Assembly (NCBI GenBank): GCA_025403435.1
Contig: CM046350.1
Span: forward strand, 3,502,070 to 3,566,069
DNA length: 64,000 bases
DNA from: Artocarpus heterophyllus
Taxonomy: Eukaryota > Streptophyta > Magnoliopsida > Rosales > Moraceae
Reading direction: 5' to 3'
Of this stretch, positions 22,339-34,230 are shown in pieces (positions within the stretch are counted from its first letter, which is position 1; each line of letters begins with the position of its first letter). The notes beneath the pieces are model-generated. The model made no database searches. It saw only the letters and a list, made by a program, of their open reading frames with translations, and had not been told where the DNA came from. A program made the translations under genes and the position numbers.

Positions 22339-22410
22339 AGTGACTCTAGATATGTAAGATTAGCCACTTCTTCTGGTAGGCTTCCTTTCAACCCTTCGTT
22401 TTTCCAAGAA
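22339..22410 (-). CDS. first LRR exon (72 bp)
   Basis: Minus-strand exon with donor GTAAAT at 22333-22338 and acceptor TGGCAG at 22411-22416. It encodes SWKNEGLKGSLPEEVANLTY. In subfamily VIII-2 receptors this repeat directly follows the Cys-rich N-terminal cap, as it does here. Confidence 0.85.
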
Positions 22411-22498
22411 CTGCCACACAAAATGACTTGCAATTAGTGAGTTCAAATTGTTATGTTAAGTGAGATTAGTCTATGTTATTTTGAAACGTGAACCATAC

Positions 22499-22643
22499 AG
22501 GCTATCGATGTGGCAGGTTGTGCCGTTGTCGATGCTGCAGTTACAAGAGGTGCGAGAATCATAAGCGGATCTGTCACTGCAGAATGTTTCTGAAAACCTG
22601 TAATCGAACCCCAAGCTGCTTGCTACACTATTCAGAGCATCCA
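22499..22643 (-). CDS. N-terminal cap exon of LRR receptor kinase
   Basis: Minus-strand exon of 145 bp with donor GTATGG at 22493-22498 and acceptor TGGCAG above 22643. With the one base carried over from exon 1 it encodes VDALNSVASSLG, then a Cys-rich stretch ending CNCSIDNGTTCHIDSL. This is the N-terminal domain of LRR-RLK VIII-2 proteins between signal peptide and first repeat. Entry phase 1 and exit phase 2 fit exon 1 at 31323-31470 and the LRR exon at 22339. A second, decayed copy of this exon lies at 29441-29580. Confidence 0.85.
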
Positions 22644-23951
22644 CTGCCAAATATTTCAACAACTTTTAAGGTTAACTTCATAAATTAATATTAACTTATT
22701 TAAGCTAAATATTTGCTTATTAAGGACTAATTTTATGTTTATTAATCGTATTGATTGTGTTAACCCATTTATGATTCGAACTCATTTAGGATAAACACAA
22801 AACTCATTTATGACAAGCCAAAACCTCATCACAATCCAAATTACCAAAAGAGTTATTACACGTGACTTCATTTAACAGAGTTATTACAAAAAACATGAGA
22901 AATTTTTTTTTTTTGAGCTTTAAATAAGTTTTATTTTTCTTCCATAAAAAAGATATGAAAATTGTAGATTTAACAAATTGGCAAAACTTGCAATTTTGAG
23001 TTGAAAATTATACAAAGATAAAGGTTCGTAATGAGAAGGGATTTTTAGCTTGAGAAATGTGTTATATTTTCTCACCCATTGTTCCTTTCACAATCTTCCT
23101 TTTATTTTTGCTTAGCTTTATTATCTTGTTTTTCTTTTTCTTCTATTTTTTTTTTATGGTTTAGTTAGGTTTATAAGATCTTTTTTTCATTTTATTTTAT
23201 TATTTTTTTGGCTCATTCAGAAAAACCTATATCTTCTATTTTTAAAACTAAAGTGTGCATGTTTATACTTTTTATTACTCCAGCCTCTGAAACAGCGTTA
23301 CTGCTTTGTTAAGCAGTAATCAACAAAGAGGTTTAGGGGTTAGATTGTTGGCGAGGAAAATAATATCAGTAAGGCCACAATGGCTGATTTAGCAGGTAAA
23401 GTGGAAGCTTTCTAAAACTGCTAATTTGATTAAAAAAAAAAAAAACAATTATGCATTACTCGAAAAGAGGAGATAGTTATCTTAAGGTCTTAGAATAAAT
23501 TGGTAGCGTTTAATGTTTTATGAAGGATGAAGACAATTATTGATATCGTAAAGAAAGAGGTTTATCTCTCTGCACTCGTAGCGGTAAGGCACTATTTGTT
23601 TTTATTCTCAGAATTTTTGAAAATATTTTTGCATATTTTTTGAGGCAAAAAGTTTTAAAATACTTGCAGCACAATTCTTAAAAAATTCACATTTTTTAAA
23701 ATAAAAATATTTTTATTTATTTTGAAAACAATACCAAGCGGTTCCATATATATATTTCTTTACACTTAAAACAGGAAAAATAAATAAATAAATGAAAGCA
23801 TTAGCAAGATTTTTTTGTGATCTGTATATATGTCAACAAAAGAAAAAGTAAACGGTGTGGAGATATCAATAGATTGTTCAAGATAATCTCTACTTTTTAA
23901 TTGTAAATAAAATAAAAAAAATTATGCAACAACATTTATTGATTTAATGAT
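22644..23951. other. intron sequence of the receptor kinase
   Basis: AT-rich with T- and A-runs. I searched it for an alternative first exon with a signal peptide and found none. It ends at the Copia insertion. Confidence 0.45.
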
Positions 23952-24388
23952 TGTTGAAGACTAAACTTGCTTTAGACCTAAGCCGAATAACTAAGCTCAA
24001 GTCCAAATGATAGCCCGATATCTAGTATGTTCTAAGCTTGGTAGCACCTAAACACTATATGAAGAATATTGTGCGACGTGTGTGATAAGTATCAAAGAAA
24101 GTTAGGTGGATGTTAGGTTGATAGCTTTGATCATGTGGTCTTGATTTAAGTGAGTTGTCTATTTGTGTGGTGTGTATTAATCAAGTAGTATAAATAGCTC
24201 TTCCCCTTGAGTTGTGAGCTTCGGCCAGAAGAATAAAAGCAAATAAAGCTGTTTAGAGTGTTTGATGGAGGATAGTCTTGAGAAAGTTGCCTAGAAGAAG
24301 AGTAAAGATAGGTGTAAGAAATTCTAAGTGTTGTGTAATTGTAAGTATTTGTTTCTTGTAATAAAATTGCAAGCGTTTATTTTCAACA
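23952..24388 (+). repeat. Copia 5' LTR
   Basis: TGTTGAAGACTAAAC...TTTTCAACA, followed after three bases by the PBS TGGTATCAGAG at 24392-24402. Confidence 0.9.
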
Positions 24389-24889
24389 AAGTGGTATCAG
24401 AGTCAAGGTTATGAGAAGGTTATGAGGTTTCTTAAAAATCAAAGTATGATCTATTAATGCAGCTTTGACAAAGCTTTCAAATCATAAATGATTTCTTGAG
24501 AATAAAAGTATAGGAAATTTGTTCCAAACATATTAGCAAAGTGTATCAAATTGAAACTCTCGACGAGACGAATGCAACGCCGTAAAAATCAACTTAATCA
24601 AGGTCAGACATGCTGCTAGGTGCTGTTGAAAAAATAATAAACATATTACATTTTTACTCTTTAAGGCATACACATCTAACAGGTGCCACCGAAAAGTTGC
24701 TGCCAAAAATTGAGTCATCCCAAGCCATATAAGCCGTTGACTGAGCTATTTGATCGAGCTGTCAAGCCACTGTTGACTAAGCCATCAAAACCATTGACCA
24801 TTGATCTTGTCCCTCCTAAGGTTTTTCAATGTTCTTGATCCATCCATGTAGTTGAATTTATCAAATTCTCACTTTATTAAGAGTTATGG

Positions 24890-25680
24890 ATACTGACGAT
24901 ATGACGTCTTTCTAAGTACCATAAATCAAGGGAAGTGATTTTGTCAATTGGAGTATTAAGATGAGGCCTGTTTAGGCACACACGATGTTTGGGAAATATT
25001 GGAAAAAGGTTATAGTGAGCTAGAAGTTGAGGTTGCTTTAACCCCACCCTAAAAGGAGAATTTGAAATACTCAAGGAAAAGAGACAAGAAAGCTCTCTAC
25101 CTCATCTATCAAGGTTGATGATAATGGTTTTGACAAGATCTCAAACACAACCTGTGCCAGGCAAGCATGGGAGAAGCTACAAACCTTTTACAAAGGAATG
25201 GAGTAAGTCAAGGAAAAAAAAAAAAAAGAAGAAAGAAACAAGGAATTCATATGGAAGAAACGAGAAATTAAAGGCTATAATAATTGAGCAACTTTTGGTT
25301 CTCTACAAGCCCATAAAGAAAAGAAAAAAAGAAGCAAGGAATTCATATGGAACAACTTTTCAAGATGGAAATCCCCCTGACAAAGAAGGAAGATAATTCT
25401 AGAAATGATAGAAGACAACATGGTCGTCGTAAAAGACAAGACCGAGGACAAGAGGCGAGTCGAGGTTGTGGACATAGATGAGGTTGAAATACTAACAATA
25501 ACAATTCGAACAACAACAACTATTAGAACAATAACTTTGAAAGAAGAGAAAACTCTAGGAAAAGTTGTAGGAAAAGATATTCAAACTCGAGATATGATAA
25601 ATCTTAAGTTGAATGTTCTAATTGTTACAAGTTCAGGCACTATGCTAGGAATTGTAGAGCTCTAAACAATAGAGTCAATG
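24890..25680 (+). pseudogene. Copia gag remnant
   Basis: Frameshifted Gag. One frame reads FDKISNTTCARQAWEKLQTF near 25130; further on, a different frame at 25614-25655 retains an intact CCHC zinc knuckle, CSNCYKFRHYARNC. Several stops lie upstream. A Lys-rich insert is encoded by a long A-run. Confidence 0.75.
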
Positions 25681-26099
25681 AAAGAGTCAATTTGCTTTTA
25701 ACGTACAGCAACAACAACAGAGAGCAACAGAATGCATAGCATCTAGAACTGATGCAAGCAATCATGTGTAGAAAACAAAATGTTTATAAAGCTGAATAAA
25801 TCAGCAGTGGAAGTGTCTCTTTTGGAGATGATTCCAAAACATCGATGAAAAGAAAAAAGTAACATTTTTATTCATGCAAAAGATGGAGATCACCAATTAA
25901 TTTCAAATGTCTACTGTGTGCTCAACATGAAAAGCAACATTTTGAGTTTGGGTCAACTCTTAGAAAAAGGCTATGATATTTATATGAAAGATTATAGTCT
26001 TTTTTTATAAGAGATGACAAGGGGAATTTTATTGCCAAAGTGAAAATGTCAAAGAGTAGAATGTTTCCTTTGAATATTCAAAATAATGTTGTGAAGTGT

Positions 26100-27060
26100 C
26101 TCAAGGCAAGCTATAAAGATCAATTGTGGCCATGGCATCTTTGATTTAAACATCTCAACTTTGAAGGACTAGAGTTATTGTCCAAGAAGGAAATGGTGTG
26201 AGGCTTGCTCTGCATCAAACATCCTGACAAATTTTGTGAAGGATGTCTACTCGAAAAACAATTCAAGAAAAGCTTTCTAAACGAGTCAAACTCGAGAGCC
26301 CAGAAGCTACTTGAACTCATACATACAGATGTTTGTGAACCTGTTAAGCTGGGTTCCTTTAGTAAAAGCAACTACTTCTTTCTCTTTATAGATGATTTTT
26401 CAAGAAAAATGTGGGTTTATTTCTTGAAGCAAAAATCAAGGGTCTTTGATGCATTCAAGAAGTTCAAAGTTGCAGAGAAGAAAGAAAACAGTCTTTAGAT
26501 TAAAGGCATGAGATCCAACGGAGAAGGAGAATTCACTTCTAAAGAGTTCCAAGAATTTTGTTAAGCAAATAGAATTCGATAACCATTGACTATTCCAAGA
26601 CCCCACAACATAATGGTGTAGTAGAGGAAGAAGAACTATTCTCAACATGGCACATATTATGTTCAAAAGTAAGAGTATGTTGAAAGAATTATGGGCAGAA
26701 GCTATGGCCTGTGTAGTGTACTTATCAAATCACTCACTAGCAAGAAGTGTATGGGGTAAGACACCATAAGAAACTTAAAGTGGAAGAAAGCCAGGTGTTT
26801 CTCACTTAGAGTTTTTGGAAGCATAGCCCATGTACATGTGCCATATGAGAAAAGATCCAAGTTGGATGACCAAAGCAGGAAGTTCACCTTCATCGTCTAT
26901 GATAACAACTCCAAAGGCTACGAGCTATATAATCCTAACGGTGGGAAGACTGTGATTAGCCAAGATGTAGTATTCAATGAAGAAAGAGAATGGGATTTCA
27001 GTTCCCATGTAGACGACTTCAACTTTGGTCCATATTTTGAAGAAAAAGCACAAGCTACAT
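26100..27060 (+). pseudogene. Copia integrase remnant
   Basis: Contains FCEGCLLEKQFKKSF from the end of the HHCC zinc domain, IHTDVCEP and FLFIDDFSRKMWVYFLKQKS from the catalytic core, and a degraded second-Asp motif (MRSNGEGEF). The C-terminal part YEKRSKLDDQSRKFTFIVY is in another frame. Inactive. Confidence 0.8.
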
Positions 27061-27219
27061 TGGGCTGGTCGAGAGAAGAACCCACAACTCCCTCCACCTC
27101 ACCAACAACAAGTGGTAACTCACCACCACCATTTTTGAGCAAGAGAGATATGGCTCGCACGAGAAGTTTAAAAGATTTGAACGAGATAAGTGGGAGATTT
27201 AATAATCCTACTCTCTTTT

Positions 27220-28740
27220 GCCTCGTTGCTGATTGTGAACCAGTAAACTTCCAAGAGGCGATACAAGAGGGGAAATGGAGAGCTACAATGGATGAAGATA
27301 TTAAGTCTATTGAGAAGAATGATACTTGGGAACTTGCTTCACTCCTAAAAAGGCACAAGACTATTGGTGTTGGGGGTGTACGAAGTGAATAAAAATTCTA
27401 ATCGAGAGATGTAACGTTACAAGGCAAGACTAGTTGCTAAAGGCTACAATCAAAGGGCCAAAATTGATTACAATGAGGTATCTGCTCCAATTGCTATTTA
27501 TAAAATAAGATTTCTAATTTCACCGATAGCTCAAAATAAGTGGAAGGTCCATCAAATAGATGTGAAGTCTCCCTTTCTGAATAGAGTACATGAAGAAAAA
27601 TTCTATATTCAACAAACATCAGGCTATAAAGTAAAAGGGCAAGAAAACAAGGTCCTAGAGTTGAGGAAAGCTCTCTACGGATTGAAGCAAGCACCAAGAG
27701 TATGGAATAGTCAAATGGACAAATATTTTCAAGAGAATGGTTTCAGCAAATGTGCTTATGAGCATACTATTTAGATCAAGAATAAAGATGGATAATGTGT
27801 TGATTGTTCGCATGTATAAGGATGACTTAGATCTTCATTGGAAGCAACCCCAAAATGTTCGAAGATTTCAAGAAAGCAATCACAAAAGAGTTCAAGATTA
27901 ATGACATTGGATTAATGGCCTACTACCTTGGCATTGAAGTCAAGCAAAAGGAAGACGAGATTTTCATCTCGCATAAATGCTACACATAGAAGATTCTAAA
28001 AAAGTTCAAGATGGAAAATTGGAAGCCGATATGCATATGTAGAATCAAGATGTCCAAGCATGAAGAAGGAGAGAGAGTGTAGATCTAACACTCTCCAAGA
28101 TTCTAGTTAGAAATTTGCGATACTTGACAAGCACCAGGTCTGACATTCTTTATGTTGTTGGACTTATCCGTCGTTATATGTAGAATCCAACAACCATTCA
28201 TTTTAAAGTTACAAAGTATCTTTAAGGTGCAAACTTTGGCTTATGTTATTCAGTTTCTAATGACTATAAGGTTGTTAGATATAGCGATAGCGGAATGAAG
28301 ATACAGATGATAAAAAGAGCACCACAGGGTTAGTGTTTTTCAGGGTGACACTGCATTCACATAGATGTCAAAGAAGCAGCAAATTGTCACACTCTCAACT
28401 TGCAAAGCTAAATATGTCATTGCTACCTTATGCACCTATCATGCAATCTGGCTCAGAAATTTGTTGAAGGAATTAAACATTCCGCAAGAAAAACCGACAA
28501 AGATCTATGTTGATAACAAGTCAGCAACAGCTTTGGCGAAGAACCTGGTTTTTCATGACCGTAGTAAACACATTGACACCTAATATCAGTACATAAGGGA
28601 GTGTATCACAAGAAAAGATATGCGACTAGATTACGTGAGGACTCATGACCAAGTTGCAGACATCTTCACCAAGTCGCTGAAGCAAGAAGACATAGTCAGA
28701 TTGAGAAACATACTTGGCATCATAAAAAAAGGTTTAAGGG
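27220..28740 (+). pseudogene. Copia reverse transcriptase and RNase H remnant
   Basis: Starts with the RT entry motif EPVNFQEAIQEGKWRATMDE, then YGLKQAPRVWNSQMDKYF at about 27678-27731. The region of the YxDD active site is degraded (MYKDDLD in another frame). RNase H motifs follow at 28365-28583: KQQIVTLSTCKAKYVIATLC and IYVDNKSATALAKN. Confidence 0.85.
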
Positions 28741-29153
28741 AATGCTGAAGACTAAACTTTTTTTAGACCCAAGCCCAATAACTAAGCCCAAGTGCAAATG
28801 ATAGTCTAACATCTAGTATATTCTAAGCTTGGTAGCGCCTACATTGTGCTACGTGTGTGATAAGAATCAAAGAGTGTTAGGTTGGATAGCTTTAATTGTG
28901 TGGTCTAAATTTAAGTGAGTTGTATTTGTGTGCTATATGTTAATTAAGTAATATAAATAGCCCTCTCCCCTTGAGTTGTGAGCATCGATAAGAAGATCAA
29001 AAACATATAAGAAGCAAAGCTTCTTTGAGTGTTTGAGTGAAGAGAGACTTGCTGAGAAACAGAGCAAAGAGTGGTGTGAGAAATTGTAAGAGCGTCGTGT
29101 AATTGTAAGTATTTGTTTCTCGTAATAAACTTGCAAGCTTTTTATTTCCAACA
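28724..29153 (+). repeat. Copia polypurine tract and 3' LTR
   Basis: PPT AAAAAAAGGTTTAAGGGAA at 28724-28742, then the LTR from 28743 (TGCTGAAG, with TGTT changed to TGCT) to 29153. Confidence 0.85.
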
Positions 29154-29369
29154 ATGTTAAAGTTACCAAGCCTAATTTTTATATGTCCAGAAAGGTAAAC
29201 AATGGAGATAATATCATGTTTGAGATAATGTCTACTTTTCACTTTAAATAAAAAAAAAAGAAAGGAAAAATATAATTCTTGTTTTCTATATAATGGAATA
29301 CTCTATTTCAATCCAATACTTTCGCTCAAAAAAATCCTATGTGTTGGGGTACGCTATGGTTTCAAAAAT

Positions 29370-29580
29370 GACTTGCAAACCAGCTCAAATTGTTATGTTA
29401 AGTGAGATTAGTCAGAATTAATTTAAAATTTCGAGCATATAGTCTGTCGATGTGACATGTTGTGTTGTCGTCGAAGCCGTTACAAGAGATGCGGACATCA
29501 TAATAGCGAGGACCTAGCACTGCATTAAAATTTTGTAAACATTATCCCTCTAGCTCCAAGCTCTCTGCTACAAAATTCCA
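29370..29580 (-). pseudogene. decayed second copy of the receptor-kinase N-terminal exon
   Basis: Minus-strand sequence 29580-29441 aligns with exon 22643-22499 over its whole length, but carries indels and substitutions that break the frame and the acceptor. Homology continues into the neighbouring intron (TTATGTTAAGTGAGATTAGTC occurs at both loci). The following LRR exon is not present before the Copia. This is a partial tandem duplication of the receptor-kinase locus. Confidence 0.75.
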
Positions 29581-29599
29581 AGGAATATTTCAACAAGTA

Positions 29600-31316
29600 A
29601 CTTCCAAGATTTCACTTCGCAAATTAATTTCAACTAAATGGATTAGGAGAAAATTAGGGTCAAATCCTATTTATTCAATTTAATTAAAGCATAAATTAAT
29701 TTTTGAAAAAAAAGTGATTGATTTTTTCTTTTTTAATAAAACATCTTTTAGAAGAAGTAAGGCTTACGCAAGTGGAAGGCACGAGCTGGCTTCGTGCAAG
29801 GAGGACCGGATGGGGCTAGGGGCGGCTCATAGTGGACTGTGCCGGGACGATCGTAGTGGAAAAAAGCTTCCAACGAACATGATTTTTTTTTTCTTCTGAT
29901 ACCATGTATATTACGGACGGCACATTTTAATTGATTTTTTGCTTTCTTGTGGACCAGTAACTGAGGGGTATTATGAGAATCAGCTAGTTGAAAAGGGAAT
30001 TTTGTTAATTTTGTGTGGGAAATGAGAAATGATAAGTTTTTCACTAGGGTGTAAAACAGAATTAACAAGTCTATCTTCTTCTAACGGTTCACTGATTTCA
30101 ATGGCTTTCATTTTCTTTCTTTCTTTCTTTGTTTTTTTTTGTTTTTTAATGAATTTCAGTATCTGTCTTCTCTGGTGTATTTTCTCTGAGATTACTGCTT
30201 AAACGGTGTAATTGCGGTTCTGGGGTGAGTGGATTTGTGGTCTCAACATTTGACTGTATTCAAACAGTGGTGATCTCTGAATAAAGACTACGTTTATGTG
30301 TTTTCTTCTAGAAATATTTTCTTTGTTATTTATTTCTGATCTTATTTTATCAATTTTAGAGCGACGAATTAGACAGCAGAATTGAAAAAAATTAAACATA
30401 CAAATTTATAACTTTTTACCCTCAAGGTCGATCCTATAGTTCCTTGTATAGGACAATAATTCAACAAAAACAGAAGTTAAACTCCACAACTTAACAAAAT
30501 ATGCTACTACTGTTGGCGGAGTTATTATCTCTCATCATCTATTAATCTAAAAATGTATGCACATTTTTCTTTTTGTATTGTTGTTTATTTATTTTTGGTT
30601 TTCAGATTTTATGTGGTTCAAGGGAATTTTATGTTTCTTTTCATTTTTAATTATGTTTGCAGACTCAAAAGAGCATAACTTGCTATTTCATGTTTTGAGA
30701 AATGGACTCAGTGTATTTAAACGAAATTTTCGAATAATAAGGCATTTATAAATGAACTTAAGAGTGTTAAACTACAAAATGAGATTTTCTTCAAAAAAAT
30801 TGATACGGCCATTCACACAATCTTGTTTTGAAAGAATTACAACATGAAACTTAATTAAGAAAAATGATCGAAAACAGATACATATTTATACACATGTATA
30901 TAAATATATTTGTCTATGTATAGAGAGAGAGAGAGAGGGAGTTACCTAAGAACAACGCCTATAGAAGACACTTAACAAATCACTTGGATTATGATGGAAA
31001 CCAAAAAAAAAAAAAATACTGGAGAAATTTTAAGAATATTTATGAATATCAAGATCACATATACATGCAGTTTGGGTTAAAATTTTTCACTTGAGAAACA
31101 CATTGTCCTATTGATCTTAACACGCTATCGTGATGCATGATCGGTATTTATTTGGCGTAATCAACGGTGTAAAAGCACTTAGGACACACAACAGTGAGAA
31201 ATTAAATATTAAAGCAACATTTTTAAAGGATATAATTTTATACATAAAACACTCATAATATAAAGACAAAAAAAGTGAATTAGTTACTTGCAATCTAGTC
31301 CAAGTGCATATATGCT
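29600..31316. other. gap between pseudo-exon and exon 1
   Basis: 29755-29880 is a short GC-richer patch of unknown origin. The rest is AT-rich with a TTTC microsatellite near 30115 and an AG microsatellite near 30922. No recognisable coding sequence. Confidence 0.4.
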
Positions 31317-31322
31317 AATTAC

Positions 31323-31470
31323 CTTCTTTTCCAGGCAATAACGGCATAGTTTCATTTGTGCCCTGATCAGCCGTGGTCTGAAATTTGAATTCATGACCGA
31401 GCTGCCAAAGCAGTAAGCTCGTGTAAATAATAAACTTAGCCAAAACTCGACGACAAAGCTCACCGTTCAT
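31323..31470 (-). CDS. signal-peptide exon 1 of LRR receptor kinase
   Basis: Minus-strand ORF of 49 codons plus one base from ATG at 31470. After a short basic start it has a hydrophobic core (VLAKFIIYTSLLLWQL), as in a secretion signal, and ends TMPLLPGKE. The donor GTAATT follows at 31322-31317. The phase-1 donor joins exactly to the exon at 22643 to read PGKE-V-DALNSVASSLG, matching the start of mature VIII-2 receptors. The intron would be 8.7 kb, holding the Copia and the decayed exon copy. Alternatively exon 1 belongs to the decayed tandem copy (29441-29580), which lies closer. Confidence 0.72.
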
Positions 31471-31529
31471 TTTTGCTTGATCTAAATTGGAGTATGCTCA
31501 AATAAAGAATTTATGAATAACATCTTCTT

Positions 31530-31539
31530 CTATATATAG
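31530..31539 (-). promoter_or_regulatory. candidate TATA box for the receptor-kinase exon 1
   Basis: CTATATATAG on the minus strand, about 60 bp upstream of the ATG at 31470. Spacing is plausible for a short leader. Transcription start not shown. Confidence 0.35.
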
Positions 31540-31904
31540 ATCGAAGAAAAGACATCATGTCTATTTCTTTTCCAACTTTCTTCTTCTTTATTTCCTTTGT
31601 TGAATCTTTTTAAGTTTTTTCATATATAAATTTCTTTCTTACTAACTTTATCAAGTAAAAAGCAAAAGAAATTTGGTGGTGGACCCATATTTCTGTTCTT
31701 TTGAGGACATTTGGAATATTGAAGTTGTAAAACAGAACAGATGCTGCTCCAATCGCTCGAATTATTGGATAAAAAGTAAAAAATTACAGTCCCACGACAT
31801 ATATGTATATATACACATTAAAAATGGAAAGAAGAAAAGAGAGTCACAATAATATACATATACCCTGATTAAAATCAATGTTACTATATATACATATACA
31901 CACA

Positions 31905-32830
31905 CACTTGATCCTCCAACTGGGGAAAAATTTATTAAAACAAGCTGAAAATGATCAAGGTACAGTCAAAGGCCCCAAAAGTAAGAACCGAACATACAAG
32001 CAGACTCAAAGAACCTACTCGAGAGCCTGTACATCAATAACCGAAGCTAAACGAAACCCTAGCCTTAGACGAAGCTAACCTCTGACTAACTATGATACTA
32101 ACGATCACAATAAAGAACCACACTTTGACTCCAATCCCGACTCATTACACCATCTAACCAATTAAGAGGCATGGAAAAACCAACCACTAGACCAAACTCA
32201 ACTAGCAAACACAACACCGAAACAACAAACGCAACACAAAGGGCTGATGGTTTCATTACACCAAACACAATACACAAAACTAATACAGAACACAAATCCA
32301 GAACGCAACCTCCACGGCGATCTACAAATCCAGGTCCTTAACGCTAGCCACCCAAAAGCTTCACCCACACAACTTCGGCCCCTGTCCACCGGAGAGCTTC
32401 TATGGCCCTTCCTTAGCCATTCCTCTGGCCAGACTAGATCTACCTTAGCCCGCCCTGCTCTGGCGGCACGACACCCCCAACCATGAGTAGGCCCCTCAAC
32501 GTTGGCGGAAGGCAAAGGACATCCAAATCTACCCCACCCGTGGCCATCTCCCATGTCTGAGCCAAATCCACCCACCCTTTTGACCCAGCCCGATTACAAA
32601 GGAAATCCAAGCTTCCAGCGACCCCTATGGGCAACGGCAGCTCCTCCCTCCTCAGTCCTAGACCCAGACTGGCGGTAGAAGTCCTTCCTTTCCCAATGGC
32701 ATGCTCGAACTTTGGCCCAAGCCAAAACCCTCTCCCTTGGCGGCACAAATCCCAGCATCACGAAGATTGCTCGACAACGACCCTCCGGACCAAGAACATT
32801 GGCCAACGGTCCAACAACGCACTATTCATA
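31905..32830 (-). repeat. GC-rich unclassified repeat, possibly non-LTR element tail
   Basis: A block much richer in GC than its surroundings, with long overlapping open frames on both strands that I do not recognise. On the minus strand it ends in ...GTTTTAATAAATTTTTCCCC, resembling a polyadenylated 3' end. Possibly a fragment of a LINE or a captured gene. Borders uncertain. Confidence 0.3.
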
Positions 32831-32832
32831 AT

Positions 32833-33110
32833 GCAGAAATTTGAAAAAAGGGCCAAAAGAAAATTTCAATTGGAGAAATGACCTCTTTTTTTGCACTAAA
32901 AAACAAGCTTTTTTGGACAGAAAAACTGTTCCAGTTTTTTTTTCAGAAAAAATAAGGAAAAGAATTGTAATAAGAAAAAAAACCTCAACAGGATGGAAAA
33001 AAAAAAAACTAAAGCAATTTTTTTACTCAAAAAGCTTATTTTTTGATGTAAAAAAAAAATAAAAATCATTTGTTTAAAAAGGCCTTTTCTTCAAGTTTTT
33101 TGTCAAAATC
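32833..33110 (+). repeat. A-rich foldback repeat, copy 1
   Basis: Begins GCAGAAATTTGAAAAAAGGGCCAAAA; contains paired purine/pyrimidine stretches such as ACAAGCTTTTTTGGACAG and ACTCAAAAAGCTTATTTTTTG that can fold back. Related copies lie at 33945-34230 and, inverted, at 48545-48800. Confidence 0.55.
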
Positions 33111-33944
33111 CCTCTATTCATAATCTTGCACTCATGGATTTAAAAAAATTGCTATAGCAAGGGTCTTTCAGTAATTTCGTTCTGGTCTTTCTTTTAAGTC
33201 GATCTGTTTTTTTTAATCCATTTTGATTTGGTTGATTGCTGGGTTTATCGTTTCTTAAAAAGAGGAATTATTTTCCTTAAAAAAGGCCGAATCGTTTTGA
33301 AAAAATGGACCAAAAAAAAGAAGGTAAAGCAAAGTGCCGACTTTGGCAGCATGTATTTGAGCCTTGTTTAGAAAGAGGAATCATTTTTGTCAGTTTTGTT
33401 TGGAGAAATTGAGGCTGAAAAAGAGGAAAAAGAGGGAGACGCAAAAGCGTTCGAAGTGCCGACTACAAACATGTTTGCGATCCTCTAATTGGGTTGAGGA
33501 GGCTTTCGTTAATTTTTTTTTATCAAATAATTAAAAATCGAAATTGAAAATAACCGAAAATTTGTACCGGATCTTATGGTAGGGGTTTAGAATTAGTCGA
33601 TTTTTTTTTTTTTTAAAGGATCGTTGTAAAAGAGTTAACAATTGCAAAATTAATACTCTCGATGCTGGGTCTTGTCATCTCTGTGGGGCAGAATGATTGG
33701 AGTCAACGGCGGGTCTGTTCAGAGGAGGCTTTGTGGTGAAAGAAGACCTTATCTGCAAAGGTGGACGATGCTGAGGAGAACATTCATGCGTTGAAGGAAA
33801 ATTTTGAAGAGGCAAAGGAGCTTATGGTGAAGGTCTCTGTTTTGCCGAACAAGAATGGATCTATTGCCATTCCCTTATTCCTTAATAATTCTCAATTTTT
33901 TCCACTTATTTCAAATTTCTTGTTGGATTAAAGTAGGGGATGAT
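33111..33944. other. non-coding gap between foldback copies
   Basis: No recognisable gene. 33661-33850 is slightly richer in GC, with a short open frame but no homology I recognise. Confidence 0.35.
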
Positions 33945-34230
33945 TTTGACGAAAGGGCAAAAAAAAACTTAATTGAAGAAATGTCTCTTTTTTTTTTTTT
34001 TAGAAAAAAAATACGTTTTTTTAAACAGTTAGACTGTTTCAGTTTTTTTCAAAAAAAACACAAAAATAACTGTAATAAGAAGAGGAATCTCAACAAAGTA
34101 AAAAGAAAAAAAATTGAAACTGTTTTCATACCCAAAAAGCATATTTTCTTACATCAAAAAACTATAAAAAAAAAACAAAATCATTTTGTTAAAATCAAAT
34201 TTTCTTTTTAACTCTATTTCTCAAAATGCC
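33945..34230 (+). repeat. A-rich foldback repeat, copy 2
   Basis: Same order of motifs as the copy at 32833: AAAGGGCAAAAAAAAA, AATTGAAGAAATG, AACAGTTAGACTGTTTC, CCCAAAAAGCATATTTTC. ORFs in it are A/T-run artefacts. Confidence 0.55.

Larger units (their letters stand above)
23952..29153 (+). mobile_element. decayed Copia retrotransposon in the receptor-kinase intron
   Basis: 5202-bp plus-strand Ty1/copia element with LTRs 23952-24388 (437 bp) and 28743-29153 (411 bp), PBS, PPT and all pol domains in order, but many stops and frameshifts. Flanking 5-mers are ATGAT and ATGTT, a target duplication with one mismatch. Substantial LTR divergence indicates an old insertion. Confidence 0.9.

Noticed and set aside
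26918..27358. 146-codon minus-strand ORF
   Set aside because: Antisense to the Copia integrase/RT frame, which has clear motifs.
32198..32575. 125-codon minus-strand ORF as a gene
   Set aside because: Overlapping open frames on both strands reflect high GC; no domain recognised and a repeat-like setting.
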